Shown here in pieces: positions 25,657-33,977 of a stretch of 64,000 nucleotides of DNA. Source of the DNA: Paenibacillus chitinolyticus NBRC 15660 (GTDB taxonomy: Bacteria; Bacillota; Bacilli; Paenibacillales; NBRC-103111); NCBI RefSeq assembly GCF_000739915.1, contig NZ_BBJT01000007.1, forward strand, positions 124,001-188,000, written 5' to 3'. Each line of letters starts with the position of its first letter. Positions within the stretch are counted from its first letter, which is position 1. The notes beneath the pieces are model-generated. The model was not told the DNA's origin and did not search any database. It saw only the letters and a list, made by a program, of their open reading frames with translations. The position numbers and the translations under genes were made by a program.

Positions 25657-25698
25657 CTCTTCCGGATAGCTTAACGCAAGGATGCGAACGCCGTCCGA

Positions 25699-28600
25699 TT
25701 ACTTCGTAATTCCGTTGTAGATCACTTGCGCCGCTTCCGCGCGTGTCGCTTTCGCACGCGGTGCGAATACGCCGTCGGCACGGCCGGTCATCAGGCCTTT
25801 CTCGGCAGCTGTTTCCACAGCCGTTTTGGCCCAAGTGCTGATTTCCCCGCCATCGGTAAAGATAGCTTTAGGCGTACCTGTCGTGCCTTGAAGCTGCGCG
25901 TACATGCGGGTAATCATAACCGCCATCTCTTCACGCGTAATCTTCTGATCCGGCGCGAAGGTATCTGCGGAGCTGCCTTCCACGATGCCCTTCTCGGAGG
26001 CAGCTGCTACGGCTTCCGCATACCAGCTTCCGGCCGGAACGTCCTTGAACGCGGACGGCTTGGAAGAAACGAGCTTCATCTGCTTCACGATCATGTTCAC
26101 AAACTGGGCGCGGGTTACATCCTGCTCCGGTTCGAAACGGTTGTCGGCTACGCCGTCAACGATTTGCTTGCCGGAAAGCTCCTGGATGACTTTATAAGCC
26201 CAGTGCGTCTGCGGAACGTCCGCGAACGACTTCAGATTCACGATACGGCCGTCGAGAGATGCCGTGATTTTGCCGCCTTTGAACGTTTTCGTAATGTAGT
26301 TGTAGAACACATCAAGATCGATCAGGCCGGCTTGAGAGTTTTTGCCTTCAACCAGTACTTTATAGTTGTCTCCGCCCGCAGCCATGAAGTTATTCACGGT
26401 TACGGTGTACTCGGCGGCATCCTCAATCGGAGTGCCGTCCGCCTTCGTCAGCTTCACGATGCGCTCGGCTGCCGGTTTGCTAAAGTCGGCCGTGTACTTC
26501 AGACCGGAAATTTGAAGTGTTTTGGTATCCGCGGAACCGTCCGATTTCTTGCCCCATTGCTGCTGCAGAAGCGTTTTGATCTGCGAGCCTGTCAGCGTCA
26601 TTTTAACGAGCGTGTTGCCGAACGGCTGAATTTTCGCGAGATCGGAGAACTTGATGTCTCCTTTAGGCAGATCGGCACGGATACCGCCCGGATTCATGAA
26701 TGCGAAGTCCGTGTTCATGCCGTCACGCATAGCGTCCGCAATCAGGTTGCCCAGCGGAGCTTCTTCGTTGTAGGCGTTGTTTCTGGAAATCACAGAGTCC
26801 GTCGTACCGACAGGCTGCTTCAGGACCGGATATTTATCCAGGTATTTGTTGATCAGAGCGACCGTATCCGCGTCAGGTGTTACGCCTTCCTGCTTCACGT
26901 CTACGATTTCCGCCGTTTTCTTCACGATATCGCCGGTAGCCGGATCGATTTCGAGGTCAACGTCGGCAAAAGCCGTGCCGTAGGAATAAGCTTGAACGAT
27001 CAGCTTGTTGTTAACGACCGTATTGACTTTGGCATGGTTGTCACCGGCGAAAATAACGTCGACTTCATCGTCGATCGCGTTAGCCAGATCAACCGCCTCG
27101 CCGGAAGCCACGTTGTCTTTCACGCTGGCCGGATCGTGCGCCAGAACGACGATCGCTTTTACGCCTTTGGCTTTCAGTTCTTGTACGGCTTTGTTGACGA
27201 CAGGAGCCTGCTCAACGAACTTAACGCCTTTCAGGCCGTCCGGAGATACTTTGGACGGAGTGGAGTTGGTCGCCACACCGATAAATCCGATTTTCTGGCC
27301 GCCCACTTCTTTGATCACATAAGAAGGCAGAATGTTCTCGCCCGTTTTCTCGTCCACCACGTTGGCGTTCACGTACGGGAAGTTCAATTTATCGAAGGTC
27401 ACGTCTTTATTCTTCGTATCAGTGCCGCCGTTGATTTGAGCGAGCATAGCGCCTACGCCCTGGTCAAACTCGTGGTTGCCCAGCGTGCCTACGTCGAATT
27501 TCAACATGTTCATGAATTCCAGGGTCGGCTTGTCGCGCTCCATCGAGGAAACCGGTGCAGTCGCGCCTACGGAATCACCTGCATGAACAAGCAGTGTGTT
27601 CGGGTTCGTTTTCTTTCTTTCTTTCAAGTAAGTCGCCAGGTAAGGGGCGCTGCCCACTTTGCCGGACGCGGTTTCCGTCGTCGTATCGAGCTGGCCGTGG
27701 AAATCGTTGATGCCCAGCAGCTGGACTTTTACGTTCTTGTTGTCCGGCTGAGGCTGGCCTTTACCACTCAGGTCGATGGAGTAAACGCTGAAGCCTTTGT
27801 CCGTCGTTACGCCCGTACTCTTGATGTGCGGGTTCTCCGGCAGGTACGTAACCGCGCTCGGGGAGCTGGTGAACGTGACTTTCACGTTTCCTGCAACCGG
27901 TGCGATAGACCAGTTCTTGTCCGCGGCCGGGTTGATCGTCTTCTGCTCGGAAATGTAATCCATTAGAGCCTGACGGTTCTCGTCGGCGGAATCCACGATC
28001 AGCTCCGCGTTCTTGAGGCCGGGGAAGTTGCCGCCGCCGCTTGCGCGGTAGTTGTTCGTGACCACGATGAACTCCTGGTTCGGGTCGATCGGCTTGCCGT
28101 TGAACTGGAGATTCACAATCCGGCTGGAGGAAGCGTCGTTAACGGCTCCATCCACTTTGTACTTCGCCGGTTTGGTTACGTCCACCTGGTAAGTCACTCC
28201 GTCGATCACGTCGAAGTTGAACACCTGGAAGGAGGAGTTCAGCAGCTGCTGCTCGTCCGTTTTGGCCGGGTCGATCTGGTTGAACATTCCCGCGGACATT
28301 TCCAGCCATTCTTTCACGCCGGAGCCTTTGACTTTAACGGCTTTCAGCGTGTTGTCGTACAGATAGAGATCGCTCGCGCTCTTGATCGCGATAGGACCTT
28401 TGGCGATATCCGTATACTCCGACGGGCCGTTGCGTCCGGCTTTGAACGGAGCGCCTACGGAGAGAATCGGAAGATCTTTATACTGCGGTAAGGTCGTCGA
28501 AATGTACTTGCTCACATATTCTTTCTGAGCGTTCGTTACGATTTGGACCGAAGGGTCGTCCTGCACCAGCGCGAAATAGCTGTGAATCGGAGCGGTCGTT

Positions 28601-29796
28601 TCGCCGATCGGCTGGTTCGCGTATTTTTTCGTGCCTTCGTGCTCGGCCGCAACCGCTTGTACGATAGCCGGGTCCGTTTCCACGAGCGCTTTTTTCGCCG
28701 TGCTGTCATAAATATAACGGGTCGAGGACTGAGAATTGGAAACTTTCCACTTGCCGCCCTCCTGCACGAGCTTCAGGTCGATCAGACCGAGGTTCGAACC
28801 GCCGTAGCCGGATTGTACGGCCGCAACGCCGTTGATCGTGCCTTTCGCGTTATCTACGCCGGCAACCGGGTTTCCGTTCGCGTCTTTAAACAGCGCGTCA
28901 AGCTTCTTCACGTCAGGTGTAGGGAACACCTTATGGGAGTGCGAGAACGTAATCGCGTCGATGCCGGGCACCTTGCTGAGAGGCAGAACCACGTTCTCGG
29001 CGAGCTGGTCATTCGCCGCGGCCGTGCCGTCAAAACCGGAGTGCGCCATCGCGATCACGATATCCGCGCCTTTGGTTCTCATTTCAGGCACGAATTTCTT
29101 GGCCGTCGCGACGATGTCTTTGGCCACGACTTTGCCGGCAAGGTTGACTTTGTCCCACTCCATGATTTGCGGAGTTACGAGTCCGATGACGCCGATTTTG
29201 ATTTTCTGGTCGTTGCCGTTCTCGTCTTTGAACGTCTTGTCCATAATCAGATAAGGCGTAAATTTGTTGACGTCGTTGTCCGGGTTGTTGTCTTTGTCGT
29301 CTATGTACACGTTCGCGTTAATGTATGGGAATTTGGCCCCTTTGATCGATTTATCGAGAAAATCAAGGCCATAGTTGAATTCATGATTGCCAAAGGTAGC
29401 CGCATCGTAATCCAGAAGATTCATAGCTTTGTAGACAGGATGGATGGCGCCGGGGTCTTTGAGCTGGTTAATCTGGGCCATGTACGTACCCAGCGGAGTC
29501 CCTTGGATCAAGTCTCCGTTGTCGACCAGGAAAGTATTGGGGTTTTCTTTGCGTGCTTCTTTGATCAGCGTGGCGGTTTTGGCCAAACCTACGCTTGCCG
29601 CCGCCGCGTCTTTGTAATAATCATAGTCTACAAGATTTGTATGCAAATCCGTCGTTTCCATAATACGAAGATTAACGGTTGGAGAAGCGGATGTTTGCGC
29701 TTGCACAATGCCTCCTAAAGACTGGGATGAAATGATGCCGAATGCTAGGGAAGCGGTCGCGAGCTGCTTCATTCTTCTGTACTTCCTGGATCCCAT
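25699..29796 (-). CDS. SLH-anchored bifunctional 2',3'-cyclic-nucleotide phosphodiesterase/5'-nucleotidase (YfkN-like)
   Basis: A 1365-residue exported enzyme with two complete metallophosphatase/5'-nucleotidase units. Unit 1 (about 40-650) has METTDLHTN, DNGDLIQGTPLG and GNHEFNYG, the CpdB-like cyclic phosphodiesterase type. Unit 2 (about 690-1170) has GINDFHGQLD, HAGDSVG, GNHEFDQG and VNNFMAAGGDNY, the UshA-like 5'-nucleotidase type. Three SLH domains close the protein (FADVPQTHWAYKVIQEL, FKDVPAGSWYAEAV, FTDGGEISTWAKTAV). B. subtilis YfkN has the same two-enzyme layout but a sortase anchor. Likely role: scavenging phosphate and nucleosides from extracellular nucleotides. A signal peptide ends near QAQ (34). 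Confidence 0.92.
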   Translation of the reverse strand: MGSRKYRRMKQLATASLAFGIISSQSLGGIVQAQTSASPTVNLRIMETTDLHTNLVDYDYYKDAAAASVGLAKTATLIKEARKENPNTFLVDNGDLIQGTPLGTYMAQINQLKDPGAIHPVYKAMNLLDYDAATFGNHEFNYGLDFLDKSIKGAKFPYINANVYIDDKDNNPDNDVNKFTPYLIMDKTFKDENGNDQKIKIGVIGLVTPQIMEWDKVNLAGKVVAKDIVATAKKFVPEMRTKGADIVIAMAHSGFDGTAAANDQLAENVVLPLSKVPGIDAITFSHSHKVFPTPDVKKLDALFKDANGNPVAGVDNAKGTINGVAAVQSGYGGSNLGLIDLKLVQEGGKWKVSNSQSSTRYIYDSTAKKALVETDPAIVQAVAAEHEGTKKYANQPIGETTAPIHSYFALVQDDPSVQIVTNAQKEYVSKYISTTLPQYKDLPILSVGAPFKAGRNGPSEYTDIAKGPIAIKSASDLYLYDNTLKAVKVKGSGVKEWLEMSAGMFNQIDPAKTDEQQLLNSSFQVFNFDVIDGVTYQVDVTKPAKYKVDGAVNDASSSRIVNLQFNGKPIDPNQEFIVVTNNYRASGGGNFPGLKNAELIVDSADENRQALMDYISEQKTINPAADKNWSIAPVAGNVKVTFTSSPSAVTYLPENPHIKSTGVTTDKGFSVYSIDLSGKGQPQPDNKNVKVQLLGINDFHGQLDTTTETASGKVGSAPYLATYLKERKKTNPNTLLVHAGDSVGATAPVSSMERDKPTLEFMNMLKFDVGTLGNHEFDQGVGAMLAQINGGTDTKNKDVTFDKLNFPYVNANVVDEKTGENILPSYVIKEVGGQKIGFIGVATNSTPSKVSPDGLKGVKFVEQAPVVNKAVQELKAKGVKAIVVLAHDPASVKDNVASGEAVDLANAIDDEVDVIFAGDNHAKVNTVVNNKLIVQAYSYGTAFADVDLEIDPATGDIVKKTAEIVDVKQEGVTPDADTVALINKYLDKYPVLKQPVGTTDSVISRNNAYNEEAPLGNLIADAMRDGMNTDFAFMNPGGIRADLPKGDIKFSDLAKIQPFGNTLVKMTLTGSQIKTLLQQQWGKKSDGSADTKTLQISGLKYTADFSKPAAERIVKLTKADGTPIEDAAEYTVTVNNFMAAGGDNYKVLVEGKNSQAGLIDLDVFYNYITKTFKGGKITASLDGRIVNLKSFADVPQTHWAYKVIQELSGKQIVDGVADNRFEPEQDVTRAQFVNMIVKQMKLVSSKPSAFKDVPAGSWYAEAVAAASEKGIVEGSSADTFAPDQKITREEMAVMITRMYAQLQGTTGTPKAIFTDGGEISTWAKTAVETAAEKGLMTGRADGVFAPRAKATRAEAAQVIYNGITK

Positions 29797-29883
29797 TACG
29801 AGAATTCCACCTTCCTGTAAATAGTTACTTACCGATTTTAGCAGGTTCGGAATTAACCGTGTGTAAAATATTTAATAATTTTA

Positions 29884-29898
29884 TTGAAAACGCTTAAA
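29884..29898. promoter_or_regulatory. cre-like site between 5'-nucleotidase and amylase genes
   Basis: TTGAAAACGCTTAAA fits the cre consensus with one mismatch and lies in the 267-base divergent gap. CcpA control of alpha-amylase is established in Bacillus; the assignment here is inference. Confidence 0.4.
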
Positions 29899-30063
29899 AT
29901 GATTCTTAAGTCCTGTATTTAACCGACGGTCAATCCGGTCAGCAGCCTATTTAAAAACGCGCGGGTTTAGACAGGACGTCCACTTGGGTAACCATTCCTT
30001 AGACCAAAAGAGATGAGCGCCCCTTTGCTACAAAAGGCCCATAGTCGATTAGGAGGAAGAGGA

Positions 30064-31524
30064 ATGACAAGGAATCACACGATGATGCAGTTTTTCGAAT
30101 GGCACGTCCCCGCGGACGGCTCCCACTGGAAACGGCTTAAGGAGCTGGCTCCCGAGCTGAAAAAGAAAGGGTTCGACGCCGTCTGGATTCCCCCGGTTAC
30201 CAAGGGACAGTCCGACCAGGATACGGGCTACGGCGTGTACGATCTGTACGATCTGGGCGAATTCGACCAGAAAGGGACGGTCCGGACCAAGTACGGAACG
30301 AAGGAAGAACTGCTGGAAGCCATCAAAGCGTGTCAGGACAATGAGATTTGCGTATACGCGGATCTCGTGATGAATCATAAAGCGGGTGCGGACGAGAAAG
30401 AACTGTTCAAGGTGGTCCAAGTGAACGACCAGAACCGCAATGAGGTGATTTCCGAGCCGTTCGATATCGAAGGCTGGACGAAATTCACTTTTCCGGGACG
30501 CGGCGACAAATACTCGGCTTTCAAATGGGATTTCGGACATTTTAACGGCACCGATTACGATGCCAAGGAAGATAAAACCGGCATTTTCCGCATCCTTGGG
30601 GAGAATAAGAGCTGGAACGACAACGTGGACGACGAATTCGGCAACTACGACTATCTCATGTTCGCCAACATCGATTACAGCCATCCCGGCGTGAGAAAAG
30701 AGATGATCAACTGGGGCAAATGGCTCGTCGACACTTTGCAGTGCGACGGCTATCGGCTGGATGCCATCAAGCATATCAACCACGATTTCATCCGGGAGTT
30801 CGCAAGCGAAATGATCAAGGAACGCGGGGAAAACTTCTACATCGTGGGAGAGTTCTGGAACCCCGAAGTAGCGGCCTGCCGCGAGTTTCTCGATAACGTC
30901 GATTACAAAATCGATCTGTTCGACGTGGCCCTGCATTACAAGCTCCATGCCGCCTCGCAAGCCGGCAAAGATTTTGACCTCACGACCGTGTTCGAGGACA
31001 CGCTCGTTCAAACCCATCCGCTGCACGCCGTCACCTTCGTGGACAATCACGACTCCCAGCCGAACGAATCGCTGGAATCGTGGATCGAAGACTGGTTCAA
31101 GCAGAGCGCGTATGCCCTGATCCTGCTCCGTAAGGACGGTTACCCGTGCGTCTTCTACGGGGATTATTTCGGCATAGGCGGAGAGGCTCCCGCGGAAGGC
31201 AAGGCGGCGGCCATCGATCCGCTGCTCTATGCCCGCCAGCATAAAGCCTACGGCGAGCAGGAAGACTACTTCGATCATCCGAACACGATCGGCTGGGTCC
31301 GCCGCGGCGATGCCGAAATCGAGCGCTCCGGCTGCGCGGTCGTCATCTCCAACGGCGACGACGGCGAGAAGCGCATGTTCGTCGGCGAAGAACGGGCCGG
31401 CCAGGTGTGGCTCGATATGACCGGCACGCGGGAAGACGAAATCACCATCGGCGAGGACGGTTTTGCCGGCTTCCCTGTGAACGGGGGAAGCGTGTCCGTC
31501 TGGGCTCAGCCGGACGAGAGCTGA
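30064..31524 (+). CDS. cytoplasmic alpha-amylase, GH13
   Basis: A 486-residue alpha-1,4-glucan hydrolase. The start TRNHTMMQFFEWHVPADGSHW is the liquefying bacterial amylase start (GH13 subfamily 5), but with no signal peptide, so it acts inside the cell on imported maltodextrin or glycogen. Catalytic residues are in place: nucleophile Asp233 in GYRLDAIKHINH, acid/base Glu263 in VGEFWNPE, and Asp330 in FVDNHDSQ. AGGAGG six bases before ATG 30064 decides the start over an upstream ATG at 30013 lacking a site. Single-gene unit with its own terminator. Confidence 0.93.
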   Translation: MTRNHTMMQFFEWHVPADGSHWKRLKELAPELKKKGFDAVWIPPVTKGQSDQDTGYGVYDLYDLGEFDQKGTVRTKYGTKEELLEAIKACQDNEICVYADLVMNHKAGADEKELFKVVQVNDQNRNEVISEPFDIEGWTKFTFPGRGDKYSAFKWDFGHFNGTDYDAKEDKTGIFRILGENKSWNDNVDDEFGNYDYLMFANIDYSHPGVRKEMINWGKWLVDTLQCDGYRLDAIKHINHDFIREFASEMIKERGENFYIVGEFWNPEVAACREFLDNVDYKIDLFDVALHYKLHAASQAGKDFDLTTVFEDTLVQTHPLHAVTFVDNHDSQPNESLESWIEDWFKQSAYALILLRKDGYPCVFYGDYFGIGGEAPAEGKAAAIDPLLYARQHKAYGEQEDYFDHPNTIGWVRRGDAEIERSGCAVVISNGDDGEKRMFVGEERAGQVWLDMTGTREDEITIGEDGFAGFPVNGGSVSVWAQPDES

Positions 31525-31540
31525 CGCGGCGCGCGGGCAC

Positions 31541-31592
31541 CGGGCGACGGGTACCCGACACCGGGCGACGAGCAACCGGGCGACGGGCACCG
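31541..31592. repeat. short imperfect tandem repeats (CCGGGCGACG units)
   Basis: Three copies of ACCGGGCGACG, spaced 16-20 bases and separated by GGTACCCGAC- and AGCA-type spacers, follow the amylase stop. GC-rich and non-coding. Confidence 0.6.
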
Positions 31593-31613
31593 GACGAAAT
31601 AAGTTTATACATT

Positions 31614-31655
31614 AAAGGACATAACGGATTAGTCTTCTAATTCGTTATGTCCTTT
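31614..31655 (+). terminator. terminator of the amylase gene
   Basis: AAAGGACATAACGGATTAG pairs with CTAATTCGTTATGTCCTTT (19 pairs, one G-T), four-base loop. It ends in TTTGTTGTT, so it should stop transcription despite a short U-tract. Confidence 0.8.
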
Positions 31656-31788
31656 GTTGTTCAACTCACGCATCCAACTCAAAATTCATCGTATTTAATT
31701 TAGTTTAGTTAACTTTCAGCAGCTTTACTTTTTTTGTGGGGAACCGCTTTGGCAGCGGCCTGCCCGTCCCGATTCGCTCTTTCTCCCG

Positions 31789-31915
31789 CTAATTCGACAT
31801 GTTTCCCGTGAAACAGTTTACCGTCGATTCCTTCAGAGCTGCCTTTAAACGGTCAGGGTCATGGCGCTGAACGGCCTCGGCGATTCTGTCGCTATGCGCA
31901 GTCCTTCTGCTGAGC
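31789..31915 (-). pseudogene. C-terminal relic of a GntR-type (FCD-domain) regulator
   Basis: The minus-strand frame ending in TAG at 31791-31789 reads RRTAHSDRIAEAVQRHDPDR and LKAALKE before the stop. This resembles the last helices of FCD-domain GntR regulators, where a His-containing helix is followed by an 'EAxxxxDPdrAxxAl' pattern. Nothing upstream encodes the DNA-binding or remaining FCD parts; a terminator hairpin sits there instead. Read as a deletion remnant. The match is short, so this is tentative. Confidence 0.4.
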
Positions 31916-31918
31916 TGA

Positions 31919-31968
31919 GAAAAGCCCGGGTCCCTCGGCAAGAAGAGGGTTCCGGGGTTCCGGGCTTT
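31919..31968 (-). terminator. probable terminator of the ArsR/SRPBCC operon
   Basis: AAAGCCCGG/CCGGGCTTT outer stem with inner CCTC/GAGG, ending GGGCTTTTCTC on the minus strand. Confidence 0.55.
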
Positions 31969-32074
31969 CGCACATCCGCCGTCCGAGCCGACACGTGCTG
32001 TAAATACGGGTGCGCTCCGTCATACGGCACTCCACCCCTCCCGAGGTCTGTGCGGCGTGCAGAAGCCGGGTGGC

Positions 32075-32467
32075 CTAAGGCCGGCCTCCCGGCTCCGCGG
32101 CCTTAAGCCCCAGAGCCGGACTACTGCCGCTTCCGCTTTCGCCGGGTTCCTCCGCTTCCACGAGGTGCTTGAGCACGGAGAGCCGGTTCTCCCAGAACCG
32201 CTCGTAGTACGCCAGCCACCGCTTCAGCTCCAGCAGAGGCTCCGGCTGAAGCCGGTACCGTTTCTCGCGGCCGACTTTCCGCTCCTGGACAAGGCCCGCA
32301 TCGGCCAGAATGCGCAGATGCTTCGAAACGGCCGTCCGGCTCATCGGAAAGTGGCCGCTGATCGCATTGACGGGCATCTCCTGCCCGGCAAGCAGATTCA
32401 GGACCTTGCGGCGGGTCGGGTCCGCAATGGCCTGAAAGACGTCCTGCTTCGGTTCGGCTGCGCCCAT
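32075..32467 (-). CDS. ArsR-family regulator (SRPBCC-associated type)
   Basis: A 130-residue repressor: AIADPTRRKVLNLLAGQEM, then the recognition helix region MSRTAVSKHLRILADAGLV and wing VGREKRYRLQPEPL. No metal-binding CxC motif is present. This SdpR-like subgroup is normally encoded beside SRPBCC proteins, as here, where the two frames are one base apart. It probably represses its own operon through the paired palindromes at 33324-33372. The Gly/Ser/Pro-rich C-terminal 25 residues look disordered. Confidence 0.88.
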   Translation of the reverse strand: MGAAEPKQDVFQAIADPTRRKVLNLLAGQEMPVNAISGHFPMSRTAVSKHLRILADAGLVQERKVGREKRYRLQPEPLLELKRWLAYYERFWENRLSVLKHLVEAEEPGESGSGSSPALGLKAAEPGGRP

Positions 32468-32468
32468 A

Positions 32469-32891
32469 TCAGGCCTCGACTTGCTTGCGGAGCGCCTCGA
32501 CCAGACCTACCCAGCCGCCGGACATCCGCTCGCGAACCTCCGCATGAGACTGTCCGAATTCGGTCACCTTCTCCGGATCCCATCCCGCGTGAATCAAGGT
32601 GAATTCGGTTCGGCCGTCCAGGTCGGCCAGCTCGAACGTCAGCGTCCAGTCTTTGCCCCATCGGAAGGAAAGCCGGTTCGGCGGGTCCAGCTCGGTCACC
32701 TTGCAGGGAGACTTCCCGAAGGGTCCCGCTTCAAGGTGGAATTCATATCCGAGTTCGGGCTGAAAATCATTGGGCATAAACCATGCGGCAATTCCTTCGG
32801 ATGTCGCCACGGCGTTCCATACCTTCTGGATCGGGGCGTTGAAGAGCTGAGTCTGGCGGATATCCGGCAGAGTATTCGGCGTGTTAGTCAT
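32469..32891 (-). CDS. SRPBCC (AHSA1/START-like) domain protein
   Basis: A 140-residue single-domain protein of the AHSA1 branch of the SRPBCC fold: LFNAPIQKVWNAVATSEGIAAWFMP, SFRWGKDWTLTFELADLDGRTEFTLIHAGW and C-terminal GGWVGLVEALRKQVE. These form a helix-grip cavity for hydrophobic ligands. Operon with the ArsR gene downstream and the 127-residue protein upstream (26-base gap). Ligand unknown. Confidence 0.88.
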   Translation of the reverse strand: MTNTPNTLPDIRQTQLFNAPIQKVWNAVATSEGIAAWFMPNDFQPELGYEFHLEAGPFGKSPCKVTELDPPNRLSFRWGKDWTLTFELADLDGRTEFTLIHAGWDPEKVTEFGQSHAEVRERMSGGWVGLVEALRKQVEA

Positions 32892-32917
32892 CTATAGTTC
32901 CTCCTGTATGCAAGTGC

Positions 32918-33301
32918 TTATTTTTTGGGTTTTACCAGATCCGAACGGCGAAAACGCAAAGCCGACCATTTGTCGTCGACGGCCACATTGCTGACGGGCC
33001 GGTATTCCGTGTTATTTTGTACCCTCGCAGCTAAAGTATCCCGGTTAATGTCCGTCTTGACCTTGGAGCTCTGCTTGGGGTACGTGATCCAGAAAACGGC
33101 ATCCTCGCTGAGCATGGGGATCACCTTCGGTACCCATTCTTCAACCTCTTGCCCGTGATTCACAAACAGCTGGACAAATGCAGCCTTGTCCTCCTGGTTG
33201 GCAGCCTCCGTTTCGATGCCGAGACGATACCCTTCGGGCGCATTCAGGACGAGGGCCGGTCCTTCTTTATAACGAAGTTTTTTGAGCAATTCTTCTGACA
33301 T
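32918..33301 (-). CDS. DUF3052-like protein, first gene of the ArsR/SRPBCC operon
   Basis: A 127-residue soluble protein. It contains AVFWITYPKQSSKVKTDINRDTL and ends VAVDDKWSALRFRRSDLVK, a pattern seen in DUF3052-type proteins (the family name is from memory and not certain). Such proteins often accompany SRPBCC genes. No catalytic motif visible. Its promoter region carries two operator-like palindromes. Confidence 0.7.
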   Translation of the reverse strand: MSEELLKKLRYKEGPALVLNAPEGYRLGIETEAANQEDKAAFVQLFVNHGQEVEEWVPKVIPMLSEDAVFWITYPKQSSKVKTDINRDTLAARVQNNTEYRPVSNVAVDDKWSALRFRRSDLVKPKK

Positions 33302-33323
33302 GGATGGATTCCCTCCGTTAATT

Positions 33324-33372
33324 TAGGAAACGTTTTGGTTACCTATTTGATTATAGGAAACCAAATGGTTTC
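33324..33372. promoter_or_regulatory. twin operators upstream of the ArsR/SRPBCC operon
   Basis: Site A, TAGGAAACGTTTTGGTTACCTA (33324-33345), has arms TAGG-AAC/GTT-CCTA. Site B, GAAACCAAATGGTTTC (33357-33372), has seven-base arms and a two-base centre. Both carry GGAAAC. Their centres are 30 bases apart, about three helical turns, suiting cooperative repressor binding. The ArsR protein of the operon is the likely ligand. Confidence 0.55.
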
Positions 33373-33419
33373 ATGTCAAGGCAAAGAAAAACGCCGGCTG
33401 GTGTGCCGGCGTCTCCGTT

Positions 33420-33911
33420 TTATCGGATGGCGATATAAACCTGGACGACACAGTTCTCGGGGTCAAACCCGCGTCCGTCGTACACCTCGAAGTCTCCCGT
33501 GTAAGTCCGCTGCTCCGCGGCGTTTTGGAAATACGCCCAAATTTCGTGCCACAGCTGCGGCACCACGTCTTTCACCGGGCCTTTGCGCGTCTCGAAAATC
33601 ATGTAGCGGGCTGCGGGAACATCCGCAAACTGAAGACCGGAAGATGCGCCGTCTGTCGTTTCTTCACTGATTTCGTGTCCAAGCAGCGCCGTATATTCTC
33701 CCGACGCGTCGCTTTCGTAATCCGTGTACAACCCGTAAATCAGATGAGGGTTCTCAATGCCCGGTCTGGACGCAATATCGCTGCCGAAAAATTGCTGCCA
33801 GAGCTGCGACAGCTTTCCTTCCGGCCCCGCCTCCGCGGCGTTCGTGGTTCGGACACTCACGCCCGCCAGTCGGAAGGATGGTTTGTTTGCAAAAACGGAT
33901 TTCATATTCAT
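33420..33911 (-). CDS. GyrI-like / AraC effector-binding domain protein
   Basis: A 163-residue stand-alone effector-binding domain: FRLAGVSVRTTNAAEAGPEG, IYGLYTDYESDASGEYTALLG, then VPAARYMIFETRKGPVKDVVPQ. It matches the GyrI-like fold found at the end of MerR/AraC regulators but has no DNA-binding part. GAGGAG nine bases before ATG 33911 sets the start; the frame is open further upstream but without a site. It probably binds small drug-like molecules. It is encoded after the WYL regulator (66-base gap), so perhaps one transcript. Confidence 0.82.
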   Translation of the reverse strand: MNMKSVFANKPSFRLAGVSVRTTNAAEAGPEGKLSQLWQQFFGSDIASRPGIENPHLIYGLYTDYESDASGEYTALLGHEISEETTDGASSGLQFADVPAARYMIFETRKGPVKDVVPQLWHEIWAYFQNAAEQRTYTGDFEVYDGRGFDPENCVVQVYIAIR

Positions 33912-33977
33912 AGGTTCATTCTCCTCTTTTCCCTGTTTAAGAGGAGTGTAATCGGGAAAAGTGGACATCTGTATGTC

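Noticed and set aside
31845-32030. 61-residue minus-strand frame MPYDGAHPYLQH
   Set aside because: It crosses the ArsR-operon terminator in a frame different from the GntR-like relic; no homology or ribosome-binding site.
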